Source: Petunia secreta
Lineage: Eukaryota; Streptophyta; Magnoliopsida; Solanales; Solanaceae
Assembly: GCA_029990175.1 (NCBI GenBank)
Contig: JARKIP010000017.1
Location: forward strand, 29,437,001-29,501,000
DNA: 64,000 nucleotides
Direction of reading: 5' to 3'
Within the stretch, counting starts at the first letter, position 1; each line of letters begins with the position of its first letter. Both the position numbers and the translations under genes were made by a program. Positions 12,025-22,568 of the stretch are shown here, one piece after another. The notes below the pieces were generated by a model, which saw nothing but the letters and a program-made list of their open reading frames with translations, was not told the DNA's origin and did no database searches.

Positions 12025-13450
12025 ATGGCATCATGGAAAAAAAATTGGTCCCATATTGAAAATCCATACATGAGTGACTCTTGTCCTTATTGTGGCGGAC
12101 CTCACCATTGGCAAGATTGTCAAATTGTTTCCGGGGGCGAGTTGTGCGCACCTTCTCAACCCTTTGAGTGGGACATATGTCATGAGTGTGGGGGTCAAAA
12201 TGGCCATTGGGACGGTTGTCCTAATATTCCTTATTCTTCTTCCAATGATTTTTATAATGATGCTAATGATTCTTATGAGTTTGATTGGGCAAATGCAAAC
12301 ATGAACATGGAGCTTCAACCCGAGTGGAAAGGCATCCAAGAGAGGTTTCAAGAAGAGATGGACCTATCGACTTCACAAGATGAATGCAATGAAAATGAAA
12401 GATTGGAACATTTGATGGAGAAAATACTTAAAAACAATTGTGAAAATGCCGAAGCCTTCAATGAGATAAAAGAAACGATCCATCTAAATGGCTTAGCAAT
12501 TCACAACTTGGAAACTCAATTGAGCCAATTGTTTGACACCTTCAATGATGTTAGCTAAGGGTTTTGCCAAATTTCAACAAAGACGTTATATTGAAGATGA
12601 GGTTGAGTTCCAAGAAGAATCCTCCATTGAAGATGTGCTTGAATATCAAGAGAGAATTATTGACGAAAAGAACAATTGGGATGAAGAAGAAATTGTGAGC
12701 CGAGCTTGGCTCCGAGATCAAGCTCGAAAAATAAAAGTCCATGAAACATGCCTTTACGACTTAAATATCGAAGGTTGGGATCTCAAACATGAAAAGGAAG
12801 AACTAGGACAATGAGTGAACCAATTTTATCTTGAAGCTCGTGTCTTGAACATTCTAGTGTATGAAGTGGTTGAAGCCTCCAAGGCTCAACATGGAGAAAT
12901 AGTGATTGATATGCTAGAAATGAGCAAATTTGTGGAAGAGAGCACAAGTCAAATCATGGGAACTCATGAAAGTGATCACATCTTCAAGATATTTGGTAAT
13001 GATGCCGTGAACAAGAAATTTGTGTTGGAGTCTAGAGCGAAAATAAAGAACTTTTGTGATGAAGACTCTAGCATAGTTGAAGAGGAGTATGTCATACTTG
13101 GTGCTCCATTGGTGTTGAAAAAAGTTGGCCCTCAGTCACTTCATTTTTCAACCCTATGTGTGCATGAGGCAATGGAAATGGAAGAACAAGCACCTTGTAA
13201 TGACTTTGGCATTAATGAGCAAAATGGGTACATTGTTGACTTCGCCATGCCAAGAAAACAAAATGACATTCCTCACTTGAAGGCCAAGAAGTGCAAAATG
13301 AATTATTCGGCCTTTGGAACTTTGAAATTTGTACCACCACCCCGGAAGCACAATGAAAAACTTGATTCAAAATTAGGGAGACAATTCACATTTACAAAAT
13401 GGAGAGAAAAGTGCGATTTTGGTACTCGTCTTGCCATGACGTTAAATTAG
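12025..13450 (+). pseudogene. Broken gag-like gene of the Athila-like element, with two zinc knuckles
   Basis: The only substantial coding trace in this element. It starts at an ATG at 12025. Residues 20-32 (C20, C23, H28, C32) and 52-65 (C52, C55, H61, C65) form two knuckle-like CCHC motifs separated by an acidic, tryptophan-rich stretch, suggesting nucleic-acid binding as in a nucleocapsid. The first frame stops at 12556-12558. The reading then continues in another frame from about 12533, meets a TGA at 12812-12814, and goes on in the same frame to 13448-13450. So one frameshift and one nonsense codon break a gene of roughly 470 codons. The downstream part is acidic and partly coiled-coil-like, with no match I recognise. 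Its position after the primer site and the knuckles suggest gag; placing the zinc motifs near the N-terminus is unusual for gag. Confidence 0.6.
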
Positions 13451-15038
13451 GCGCTTCTTGGGAGGCAACCCATGTTTAAATTCATGCACGTTTTGTAGAT
13501 ATATTGTGATGCTCCTCACTTGTTCTTGAGTGGATGGTGTTTGTAGGTGTGAAGTTGATCAAAAGTGAAGAAAGGAGTCCAATTGTGGATTAAGGAATGG
13601 GATTGTGCGGAGTCGAGAATGATAAAAAGTGAGAAGGCACAACATTGTGCTACCTAGCACAATTGTTATGAGGCCACTACCACTCCACTCCAGACAGAGC
13701 CTGCCGATACTCAGCCGACCCTTGAAGGTCCCACTGCTGCTGAGGCATCTATCTCTCTACCGACCCTTGAGGGTCCCTAGTCCATCACTGCTGCTACATC
13801 CAATTCTCCACCAGCCACTGAGGGCTAGCTATGACAGGGAACATTCTTTTACTCATTCTCTTAGATGCTTTCATAACTTTTAGTTGCATTGGGGACAATG
13901 CATACTTTTAGTTTGGGGGTGGGTACTTAAAGAATGTCATGTCACCATAATATTGTATATAGGATGCTTTTAGTACCTTTATTTGTCAGGAACTAAGTAT
14001 TGTATATATTTGTTTTATCTATGACATGGGGTTATGTTTGATGTATGTACAAATGTGTTTATGTTAAGTTGTTAGTACATATATGTTTAGTAATTTAAAA
14101 AAAAAAAAACATGGTACTCCCATGAACTACGCTTGGGATGCTACCTTTTCTTTATCTGATTCACTCCCGGGTGATACGTAGGCATCCCATGTGGGTGCAA
14201 AAGCCTCATTTGGGTCTGAACAATCATTTTCATTGTAAATACCATGTTGCACAAAAATTTTTGAAATAACCTCCTTGGTTTTTCTTTGCCATGGTTCTTT
14301 TCCAAGGAAGTAATTGTGTTGAACCAGGCATCTCTAGTACTAGTTTAGTATTTAGTTGTAAATAATGATGACTAGTTGTGGATTCTTGCTCCTTATCAAC
14401 TTTTGGCATGTTTGGTTCCACCATTATTTAATCCTTAACATGTGAGCTTGTTTTGAAAAATGAATAGAAAAACTTAGTTGGTAAATTGTGCTATGATCTT
14501 TAAGTTCAACTTTTGGCTCTTATGTCACTAATTAGCTCTCATTAGGCTATGAGTAAACTTTGGATACTTAATTGCCTTTGATTGGGATGTGAATATACTC
14601 ATCTTCCTTGCTTTACATGTGCCATGTGTGGTGAGGTTTTGGTGTGTTCATGTGTGTGCTTCTTGATCTAGAACATGCCCTAAGTGTGCTTCGAGGCGAA
14701 ATCCTAGGTGATGCTTGACTTGAAAAATGATTTTAGGCTTTCTTTGGCCCGCTCAGTAATCTAAAAAGCCTACCCTTGCATTATATCCTTAGTCAACCCC
14801 TTTGAGCTAAATATCCTTTCCTTTGGGAACCACATGATTAACCCGGACCAATTCTAAGTGCTTAAGGCACTAACCCTCTCTTTTGGCCCTACCTCCTTGA
14901 GTGCATCGAAAGACGTGCAACTTAGGCAAAAGCCTAAGTTTGGGGGTGGCACAAGTTATGGTGAAAGTGTGGAAATTAATGAAAATCAAAAGATAATAAA
15001 TGAAAAGGAAGAGCAACAAAAGCGAGTTGAATATAAAA

Positions 15039-15069
<31 letters not shown>

Positions 15070-15809
15070 GGTAAAAAAAGTGAAAAGAAACAAAAAGAAG
15101 CAAGTGAAAGAAAAGAAGAAGAAGAAGAAGAAGAAGAAGAAGAAGAAGAAAAATAGAATTGATGAATAAAGAGGAGAAGTATAATCCTCGATTTAGCAAG
15201 GTGTAAGTGCAAGAAAAACGAAGTGTGCCTTAATTTTTTGTACGGTGTAGTGCTCAAGGAGGTGTGTAGTCACTATTCGCCCATATTTTATCCCACCTTT
15301 GACCAAAAGCCTACATTACAACCCTAACAAGTCCTAATTGATTTCGGGTCAAGCATTCCTACATTAGTGGAGAGGTACACGTAGGGCAAGCCTATGGATC
15401 TTTAGTATGGATGATGAACTTCTTTTGAGAGAGTGAGCGAATTCTTCCTATCATTAATCCCACTTGTGTTATCATTGCATTTTTGTGGTTGGGATATTCT
15501 CTCGAGTGGTGAGGGCACTTGTGAAGTTGAGTTGAGGACTTGTGTGTCACTTTTTAATTGAGGTGAGCAAGTAAAGAAGTGAAGTCTTGTGAAGAAGAGG
15601 CAAACTTTGATGTTTTGTATATGGGAGTTATGCTCACATGGCTTGGCTTAATTGTTGGCACCAACTAATGTCATTAGTTTTTGAACTTGAATCGAGGTTT
15701 GGCTTGTTGTGGCTTTAATGAAAAAATGCATGAATTGATGAACTGCAACTTGGATACAATTGAAGTGTGTTTTGCTTGAGGACAAGCAAAAGTTCTAGTT
15801 TGGGGGTGT
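13451..15809 (+). other. Non-coding 3' interior of the Athila-like element
   Basis: About 2.3 kb with no convincing ORF. It begins with CTTGGGAGGCAACCCATG (about 13456), a motif often seen after gag in this lineage. It has three near-identical polypurine-type motifs, AGTTTGGGGGTG (about 13910, 14938 and 15798), the last abutting the 3' LTR. AAAT and GAA microsatellites lie at 15035-15069 and 15111-15150. Confidence 0.65.
15035..15150. repeat. Two microsatellites: (AAAT)n and (GAA)n
   Basis: An AAAT run at about 15035-15069 and a GAA run at about 15111-15150, separated by a purine-rich stretch. They produce long minus-strand leucine/serine/tyrosine-rich ORFs that are not genes. Confidence 0.9.
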
Positions 15810-16022
15810 TGATAAGTCGGCATTTTACCGACTTTGAGCCTTCCTTTATAGGAACTTTATGTGTTCTTAAGCTAATTTCATGACCAATTATTATGTAATG
15901 TTGCGTGATTCCAGGTGCTACTTAGTTTAAGCGCCCGAGGCCAGAAACTGAGCGGAAAGAACACAAAAGAAGGCCGAGTCGAGTCGAAGTTGGAGTCGTG
16001 CGAAATGGAACAAGTTTTCAAG

Positions 16023-16288
16023 GATTTGTGCGGCTCACCACAATATTGTGCGATAGCACAATACTTAGCACAATGCTGAAAAAGACCCAATTGTGTGGTC
16101 AGCACAATATTGTGCGGTCAGCACAATCGGTCAGCACAATATTGTGCGGTCCGCACAATCGGTCAGCACAATATTGTCCGGTCAGCACAATTGGGACGGA
16201 AGAAGCAGTAACTAGTTCAAGTTTTCAAGAATTTGTGCGGTCAGCACAATCGGTCAGCACAATATTGTGCGGTCAGCACAATTGGGAC
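16023..16288. repeat. Palindromic array in the 3' LTR
   Basis: Same GTGCGGTCAGCACAATATT motif as in the 5' LTR but with additional copies between about 16110 and 16190. Confidence 0.85.
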
Positions 16289-16320
16289 GGAAGAAGATTT
16301 TTGTGTTCTTTTCTTAGGAG

Positions 16321-16328
16321 TATAAATA
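16321..16328 (+). promoter_or_regulatory. LTR TATA box of the Athila-like element
   Basis: TATAAATA just downstream of the palindromic array; the 5' LTR has TATAAGTA at the matching place. Its position within the LTR suits an LTR promoter. This is inferred from sequence only. Confidence 0.55.
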
Positions 16329-17338
16329 GGAAATAAAGTGAGGTTTTATTACAAAAACACTTACATTACAATTTACTCTATATTTTGGGCGATTTTGGGA
16401 GCAACGTTGGAGTCTTAACATCATTTTTAAGCTTCTAATCTTGTAACTTTGAATCTTGATTCCATATATCAATTCAAACTTATGTCCAACATGATTTCAT
16501 CTTTTCATTACATCTTTATTACTATGATCAAAACCCTAGTTATGAGTAGCTAAACTCATAACTAGGGGTGCAATTATGCTATTGCGATTGAAAATTAATG
16601 GGTGTTGTTCTATTTCACTAACTATAACACAAGTAACAATTATCCAACTCCCCATTACAATAACATCAAAATCCCAAAATCCATGATATTTGGGATTTCT
16701 TGTCTACATTGCTAGTTAAAGACTCAGAAGAGATTAACTACTGTAGAATAGTGGAATTGGCGAGGATTTGAGTTGATAGGCTATTCATATAGACTAACTC
16801 ATCTAAAAGGAGTTACGCTCGGAAGAGGTCTCATTTCCTTGGGTCATTGAGTAGTACTTCAAGCATTCAACTAAGGCTTTAACGAGCGGGTTGTGAAAGA
16901 TCTCTCCTAGGCCGGAAAGATTCTAGAGATCACGATCGGAATGCTCGACCATAATTATATTTGTGTTGGATAAGTGAAGTAAAGACACCCGTTGGTTGGA
17001 AATCACTATTAGTTGGTTGCACCTCTAGTCTAGTAATATCGAACAACTTACTCGTTTAATTGCTTACACTTTAGAATTAATCATAGTTTTCATCAAACAA
17101 ATCATACTTCTAGGACTCAATACTAAACCTCATTTGAATATCTATTTGCAACTCTCTCACTTGACGTGCTAGTTCTTTTGGAAAATCGACCCCGACTCAC
17201 ATCGGGTATTATACTTTGACGACCGCCCTATGGTGTAAGATTGAGCGTAGATCAGCTTTACAGTGACAAAATTGGCTTTCGCGTCAACTTTCTTTACCCT
17301 GAAAACTCTTTCATTCTTTTCGGCTAAAGAGGGGCAGC

Positions 17339-20183
17339 TGTTGACACCTAATTTTGTCCCAGAATTTTCAGTTAACGTCTAATTATTTTTAAAATAAGGT
17401 TAATTTTTAGGATAAATTAAGTTCATAATTTTAAGAGGGAAAAAGGCCGTAGTTGTTTCTTCATTTTAAGTCCTGGTCTATTTACGCAATACGCATTTTC
17501 TATTATTCCTAGCCCAATGCTAAAAGCCCTAACCCCCACCCCTATAAAACCTTAAAGCCCTAGCCTCTCACAACCCCCCACTCATTTTTTTACCCTCACC
17601 CGTTATTCACTATCATCTTCCTCACAAAAGCCCTAACTCCCTTACTCTCCTACAACACAAAAAAAATCATATCTTGCCACTCCTTCCTGCGATTTGACTC
17701 TCTTCTATATGTACATACAAAAACCCACACACAAAGGATAAGAACAGATAAATTCATGGACCCATTTTTTTGGTATCTTTTAACATTCACGCACATTTCG
17801 ACAAAATACAACACACACATATATGTTATGATAGATGGAAAAAAAACACAGATCTGAAAGAGAGGGGGATGGGGAGTTCGGGAAAGGTGGTTTGCTATCC
17901 AAAACAGTGGCGAAACGCCACCACTACCGCCGGAAGTTGACCGGAAAGGCACCATCGCGGGCAGACCTTTGGCCATGTTCTTTGACGGAATCAAGAAGTG
18001 AAAAGAGAAGGAGGGTGGGGTGGTAGCAACGCTACCTAGCAGTCGCTCCTCCTCCTCTATTTCACCGTAGTTCTGACGCTGCCATCACCTATGTTATCAC
18101 CGGAAAATTCAGCACTGTCGGAGTTGTATTGTTTCTTCTTTGTTTTGGTTGATTTGCGATTGAAACTGGAAGGGATTTGCGGAGTCGCAGCGGCGCCGCT
18201 GCGGCTTCGCAGTCGCTCCTCGCCTCCTTACACTGGTGGCGTTACTTCGTTTGTTTCCACTGTTTCCGTTCACCGGAGATCCGGCCATGGCGCTGGCTCT
18301 ATTCTTTGTATTGTGTCTCTTCCCACCTGTTACTGAATCTGAAATGAAACCATAAAAGGGGGTGGAGTGGTAGTGACGCCGCTAGGTGGTTGTCGCTCCT
18401 CCATTTCGCTGATTGACTCGCTCACTGTTGTCACCGTTTGCCTCGCCGAAGAACTTTCCCGGCTGCCTTTGCTCATGCCCTCAAACTCTCTTTATTTTTG
18501 AACTTGGTTTACTGTTTGCTTTTGAATCTTGTTTAACACTTTGACTTGCAGATCTGCGAACAAATTTTGGGAATTGACTGGTTCTTAGTTGAGATTTCGT
18601 TTCGACATGGCCTGTTGATTCTCTTTTGATGGTTGCTAAGTTTTTTTTAGACCGAGGGACATGGTTGTATGACTATTATGGTTAAAATTTCTGATGTTTT
18701 GGTTATGGAGATTTGCAGCGCCATTGATTCTATGTTGTTGCACTGGTTATTGTGTCTACTGGATTTCTGAGTGCAGGGACCTACTCGGATAAATTTTCAT
18801 CTATTACAGGATATTAAGACTGACTTGAACATGATCCAATACTTTAAGCCTATAGAAATATCAATTTTAGGCTATGGACTGATTCGAAAGGATACTACAC
18901 CGTTTAGGCCAATGAAAAATACATATACACGTATTGAGGCCTCGGGATTGATTCGAACATGATACTACGCTTGAACGGTCCCGTCCCCGTGTCCCCTAAA
19001 AGCAAATAGGCGATGATGAATGTATGCATTTGAGGCAAAGCAAGTCGAACAGAGTGGTGGATTTGGTACTTGGCATGGCAATCGGCCCAATCTCCGTGTT
19101 TGCAGCCGTATCAAATCCTGAGCCTCTACTTGACACGCCATACAAACCTGAGCCTAAATTTTACAAAAAACCAAAATCCCATTTATTATTATTAATATTA
19201 TTACTACTATTACTATTTATTTCACTTTATTATCGCACTAAATCATTTTTATATTTTTTGCGAGGTATATTTTGGCACGAATAACTTGGGGACGCGTTTG
19301 GCTAACTTACAAATGTGGATATACATTGCATTGGAGTCACTTGGGGTCGACATCGGGACTCAAGTTGAGAAGATTATTTTCAAGGCTCGTTTACGAGTTT
19401 GCATTTCGGGTTCTACTATTCTCGCTCATTTCATTACTTAATTTAGTACTCCCTCCGTCCCAAAATGAGTGTCTACCTTTTCTTTTTTGTTTGTCCCAAA
19501 ATGAGTGCCTCTTTCCTTTTATAGCAACTATTTAAATCTAAGATTTATTTTGTACCACAGGATTTAAAGACACTGGCCCACATTACACACAACTTTCTTT
19601 TAAAACCACAGGATTTAAAAGTCTTCCGTATTTTCTTAAATTTTGTGCGCAGTCAAACTCAGACACTCATTTTGGGACGGAGGGAGTAGATAGGTAATTT
19701 GTACTTAGACAATTTATTTGCAAAATAATTACTTATGAATAAATATTGATTGTTTGACTTATTTATTTACTTTATGTTCATTACCTTTAATTCTGAAGTT
19801 GTGATTTTATTTATTGCAAACTGGGGTCATTTAGCAAATGCGTGCAAATTAAATATTTTTCATAAATAAGTTTTATTTCAATTAATTATTTTTAGATAAA
19901 TTTTCTAGAAAAGCATATTTTCCAAATATTTTGGAAACCTGTCGAATTAACTGTATTTTACGGAATTTCAAAAGTGCCTTAAAAACCTTCTTTCGAGATT
20001 AACAAAACCTCTTACTTAGAATCTCTAAAAGAAAGACCGTCTTTTTATAAAAATGGAGTTTTGCACGCATTTATTAATTTGGTTCCCTGTTTTTCTTATA
20101 TTGGGTGGCAACTCCAAAAGAGTTAGTCCATCCTGTTGATATTCCGGAATTTATCCTTTTCGGAGTAATTTTTGGGTTCAACA
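17339..20183 (+). repeat. 3' LTR of the plus-strand Ogre-like element
   Basis: 2845 bp. The excess over the 5' LTR is mostly explained by a Stowaway-type MITE at 19449-19686. It directly follows AAAGAGGGGCAGC and ends at the GTTAG duplication. Confidence 0.92.
19449..19686. mobile_element. Stowaway-type MITE (Tc1/mariner) in the Ogre 3' LTR
   Basis: 238 bp with terminal inverted repeats starting CTCCCTCCGTCCCAAAATGA, matching at both ends for over 20 bases. It is flanked by TA (19447-19448 and 19687-19688). The 5' LTR at about 6177 has the uninterrupted site AATTTAGTAGATAGG, which proves the insertion and its TA target. Confidence 0.96.
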
Positions 20184-20540
20184 GTTAGAATATACCAAGT
20201 ATTAGAATAATCAGCTCATGGCCATTGAGGTAACTCAAAATGCAAGCATAATTCAAAATAAAGCAACTGCAAGACAATGATATTAGCCATCAAAGATAAG
20301 TCATCATTAACAAAATTTAAACCAGGGGATACAAGCAAATACTACTAAATTATTCAAAAATCTAGAAAAGGAAAAGACTAAGGTACTAGAACTAGTCTAA
20401 ATCCCACTGGACAAAAGATGGCATTTGGTTAAGGTGTTCAGGATGTGGAAGGACCATGTCCCTGAGTCTAAATCCCACTGGACAAATATTTGTTTGAGCA
20501 TTCCCTCATTTGTCTACTTTGCTTTAGCAGCCTCTGCCTT

Positions 20541-22396
20541 CTAGTAATTCCTCTGTTCCTCAAACCTAGCTATCTCAGCAGCTTGTATGGCAACTTGTTG
20601 CCTCAAGGCCCTCACCTTGTTGTTCAAAGGCTGTTTTCCAACACTAGCCAGTGGAGGATCAGCTTGAATAGGCAAATCACAACTGATCAGAGTAGCACAT
20701 CCAAATTTCTTCTTCTTTGTAGCATTGACTACCCCCTCCAAAGGAATTCCTAGTTTAGCAAACAGATCCGTCAGGATAAAACCAAAAGGCAAAGAGTATT
20801 TTTTCTTCCCAGTAACAACCCTCTTAATCAGATGAATCATGAACCTGGGCCAGTTAATCTGCTTATCACTTTCCAGCAGTTCCATAAGGATCAGGTCCAT
20901 AAAACTAGAAATCCCTCTCTTCTCCTGCCTTGGCAACAGTATCTTGTTCACAAATTCAAACAGCACCTGATGCTGAGGATGCATTTCACTCTTCTGCACA
21001 ACCCTTGGCTTCTCTTCTTCATCATTTTCAGAAAATTTCCTAGTGATTTCCAAACCAGTAGGCAGATTTGTCAAATCATGCCATACCTTTTTGATGTAGC
21101 TTTCATACCCCACAGATGGAATACCCGGCAATTCACCCAATTCCTTAGTGTCAAAAGTGATTTCTTGGTCATTGACAGAAGTGGTGATCCTATCCCTTTT
21201 TATGGAACAATTCTTGTAGAATTCCTGAACCATCACCTTTTCACACTTACCTTTTATCTGAAGGGCCATGTCCCTCCAGCCTTGAACCTGCAGCTTTTGC
21301 AGCAACCACAATATTCCCTCTTCCTCAATATCAGAGAGTACCCTTCCTTTCAGAACTTTCCTCATCATAATGTCATCATGCACAACGTGTTGAACTTCAT
21401 CTCCCTCATCCTCACTTTCACTGTCATCACCTACAACAGACTCATCAGAACTAGAGTCAGAACTCTCATCAACCAAAGGTCTTTTTGAGGACCTGGTCCT
21501 CTTGGATGATTTTCCAGCAGCAGCTTTCACAGAACTCCTTGTCACACGCCCTTGTGCAACTTTTCTCTTCTTAGACTGAGGAACAACTTCCTAAACATCC
21601 TCCATCACATCATCTTCTTCATCCACAAGCTCTCTCTATTTTTCTATAAAATCAATTTCTCCTTCAACAACAGGATCAACAACCTGTTTTCCCTTTCCTT
21701 TCCTACTTCTTTCCATTGCAGCAGCCAGTTTTTCATCTGCAGCCTTGACTGCACTTCTTGTTCTTCTAACCCTACTAGCAGGGGTAGAGACAGAATGAAC
21801 AGTTTCTTTTGTCTTAGAAGAACTTTCACCCTTTTTCTTAAGCCCTGGCTTATAACTATCACCAATGTTTTTCAGCTTAGCAGCAATCTCAGCAGACAAC
21901 TTATCATCAATTGGACCCTTCCTAGCAAGTTTTATTTTCAGACTCCTTATGTTAATAAGATCAATAATTTGCCTATCAGTATCACTCATAGCATCATCTA
22001 AATCCACCACATTGACATCCTCCATGGGTGCTCTAAAAGCAACCTCTGGAGACCCTGGTGACCCATGCATGGGAGCCTCCAAACGTTTCACAGTTTCACT
22101 TTCCCTCTCAGGAACAGTCCCAAACCCCTCTACATTCTCCCCTACATATTTTACTACATTTAAAGGAGAGGCATAGTTTACCTGATACTGATAGAAAATC
22201 ATAGCCCTTGACAAGTCCTCAACTTGTTCTAAATCGATTCAGCAGTGGAAACTAGTCCTTCCCCCTGAATTTCTGGCTCAGGATTTTCAGGAACTTCAGG
22301 GTTTGGTGTTGTGGTGTCCATGGGTGAAGGAGGGTTGGGGATTTGTGGTTGATCAGAAGTGGGAATGGATGATGAGTTTTCAGGTGAGAGAGACAT
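20541..22396 (-). pseudogene. Extra ORF of the copia element, between pol and 3' LTR ('putative plant transposon protein' type), broken
   Basis: On the minus strand an ATG at 22394-22396 opens a proline/serine-rich N-terminus. A one-base frameshift near 22235-22245 leads into a 192-codon frame, then in-frame TAG codons at 21636-21638 and 21591-21593, then a 334-codon frame ending at 20541. The N-terminal half is low-complexity and charged, with basic KKGESSSK- and RSRKGKGK-type stretches that could be nuclear targeting signals. The C-terminal half (about 21430-20760) has a globular pattern (GWRDM, EFYKNC, GELPGIPSVGYESY) like the plant domain named 'putative plant transposon protein'. It lies where Sireviruses carry their env-like ORF, but I see no signal peptide or membrane segment, so an envelope role is not supported. 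Its function is unknown. Confidence 0.65.
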
Positions 22397-22491
22397 TGTA
22401 AGTATCTGTTTTGAGAGATAATTCAATATTTTTTCTAAAATTATTGAGAATTTGATTATGAGCAAAGTGAAAAATAATGAAGAAGTAAGAG

Positions 22492-22501
22492 TGTTTATAT
22501 A
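22492..22501 (-). promoter_or_regulatory. TATA box upstream of the extra copia ORF
   Basis: The minus strand reads CTATATAAAC, about 100 bases before the ATG at 22396, with an AT-rich leader between. It could give the extra ORF its own internal promoter instead of reliance on the LTR transcript. Inferred from sequence and spacing only. Confidence 0.5.
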
Positions 22502-22568
22502 GAGTGAGATAAGTAGCGGAGATAGAGTGCAAAACGGATACTATTACCTCATTGAAGGAATTTCAGAC

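Larger units (their letters stand above)
10275..17254 (+). mobile_element. Complete non-autonomous Athila-like LTR element (about 7.0 kb) nested in the Ogre-like element
   Basis: LTRs 10275-11663 and 15810-17254 both start TGATAAGTCGGC and end GATCA. The flanks are a perfect 5-bp duplication GCTTT (10270-10274 and 17255-17259). A primer-binding site (11669-11686) follows the 5' LTR and a TTTGGGGGTGT polypurine tract precedes the 3' LTR. The 4.1-kb interior has only a broken gag-like gene and no protease, reverse transcriptase or integrase, so the element must have relied on a helper. The two LTRs are very similar by eye, suggesting a fairly recent insertion. The primer site and polypurine tract resemble Athila; the lineage is inferred without pol. 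Confidence 0.92.
15810..17254 (+). repeat. 3' LTR of the Athila-like element
   Basis: 1445 bp, slightly longer than the 5' LTR because the palindromic array has more copies. It is preceded by TAGTTTGGGGGTGT and followed by the GCTTT duplication. Confidence 0.92.
4060..20183 (+). mobile_element. Complete non-autonomous Ogre-like (Ty3/gypsy, Tat) element, 16.1 kb
   Basis: Bounded by LTRs 4060-6682 and 17339-20183. Both start TGTTGACACC, the usual start of Ogre LTRs, and end TTCGACA / TTCAACA. Flanks are a perfect 5-bp duplication GTTAG (4055-4059 and 20184-20188). A primer-binding site follows the 5' LTR and a polypurine tract (AAAGAGGGGCAGC) precedes the 3' LTR. Of the 10.7-kb interior, 6980 bp is a nested Athila-like element, leaving only about 3.7 kb of Ogre sequence. 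That shows no reverse transcriptase, integrase or recognisable gag, whereas Ogre elements normally exceed 10 kb with full gag-pol. It is thus a non-autonomous derivative inserted in the copia element. Confidence 0.92.

Noticed and set aside
14870..15257. Minus-strand ORFs with leucine/serine/tyrosine runs resembling membrane proteins
   Set aside because: They read through AAAT and GAA microsatellites in a non-coding retroelement interior.
20832..21488. 218-codon plus-strand ORF
   Set aside because: It is antisense to the copia extra ORF, which has the better composition, context and recognisable domain pattern.
20541..22396. Calling the extra copia ORF a retroviral-type envelope gene
   Set aside because: No signal peptide, transmembrane segment or cysteine-rich ectodomain is visible; only its position matches.
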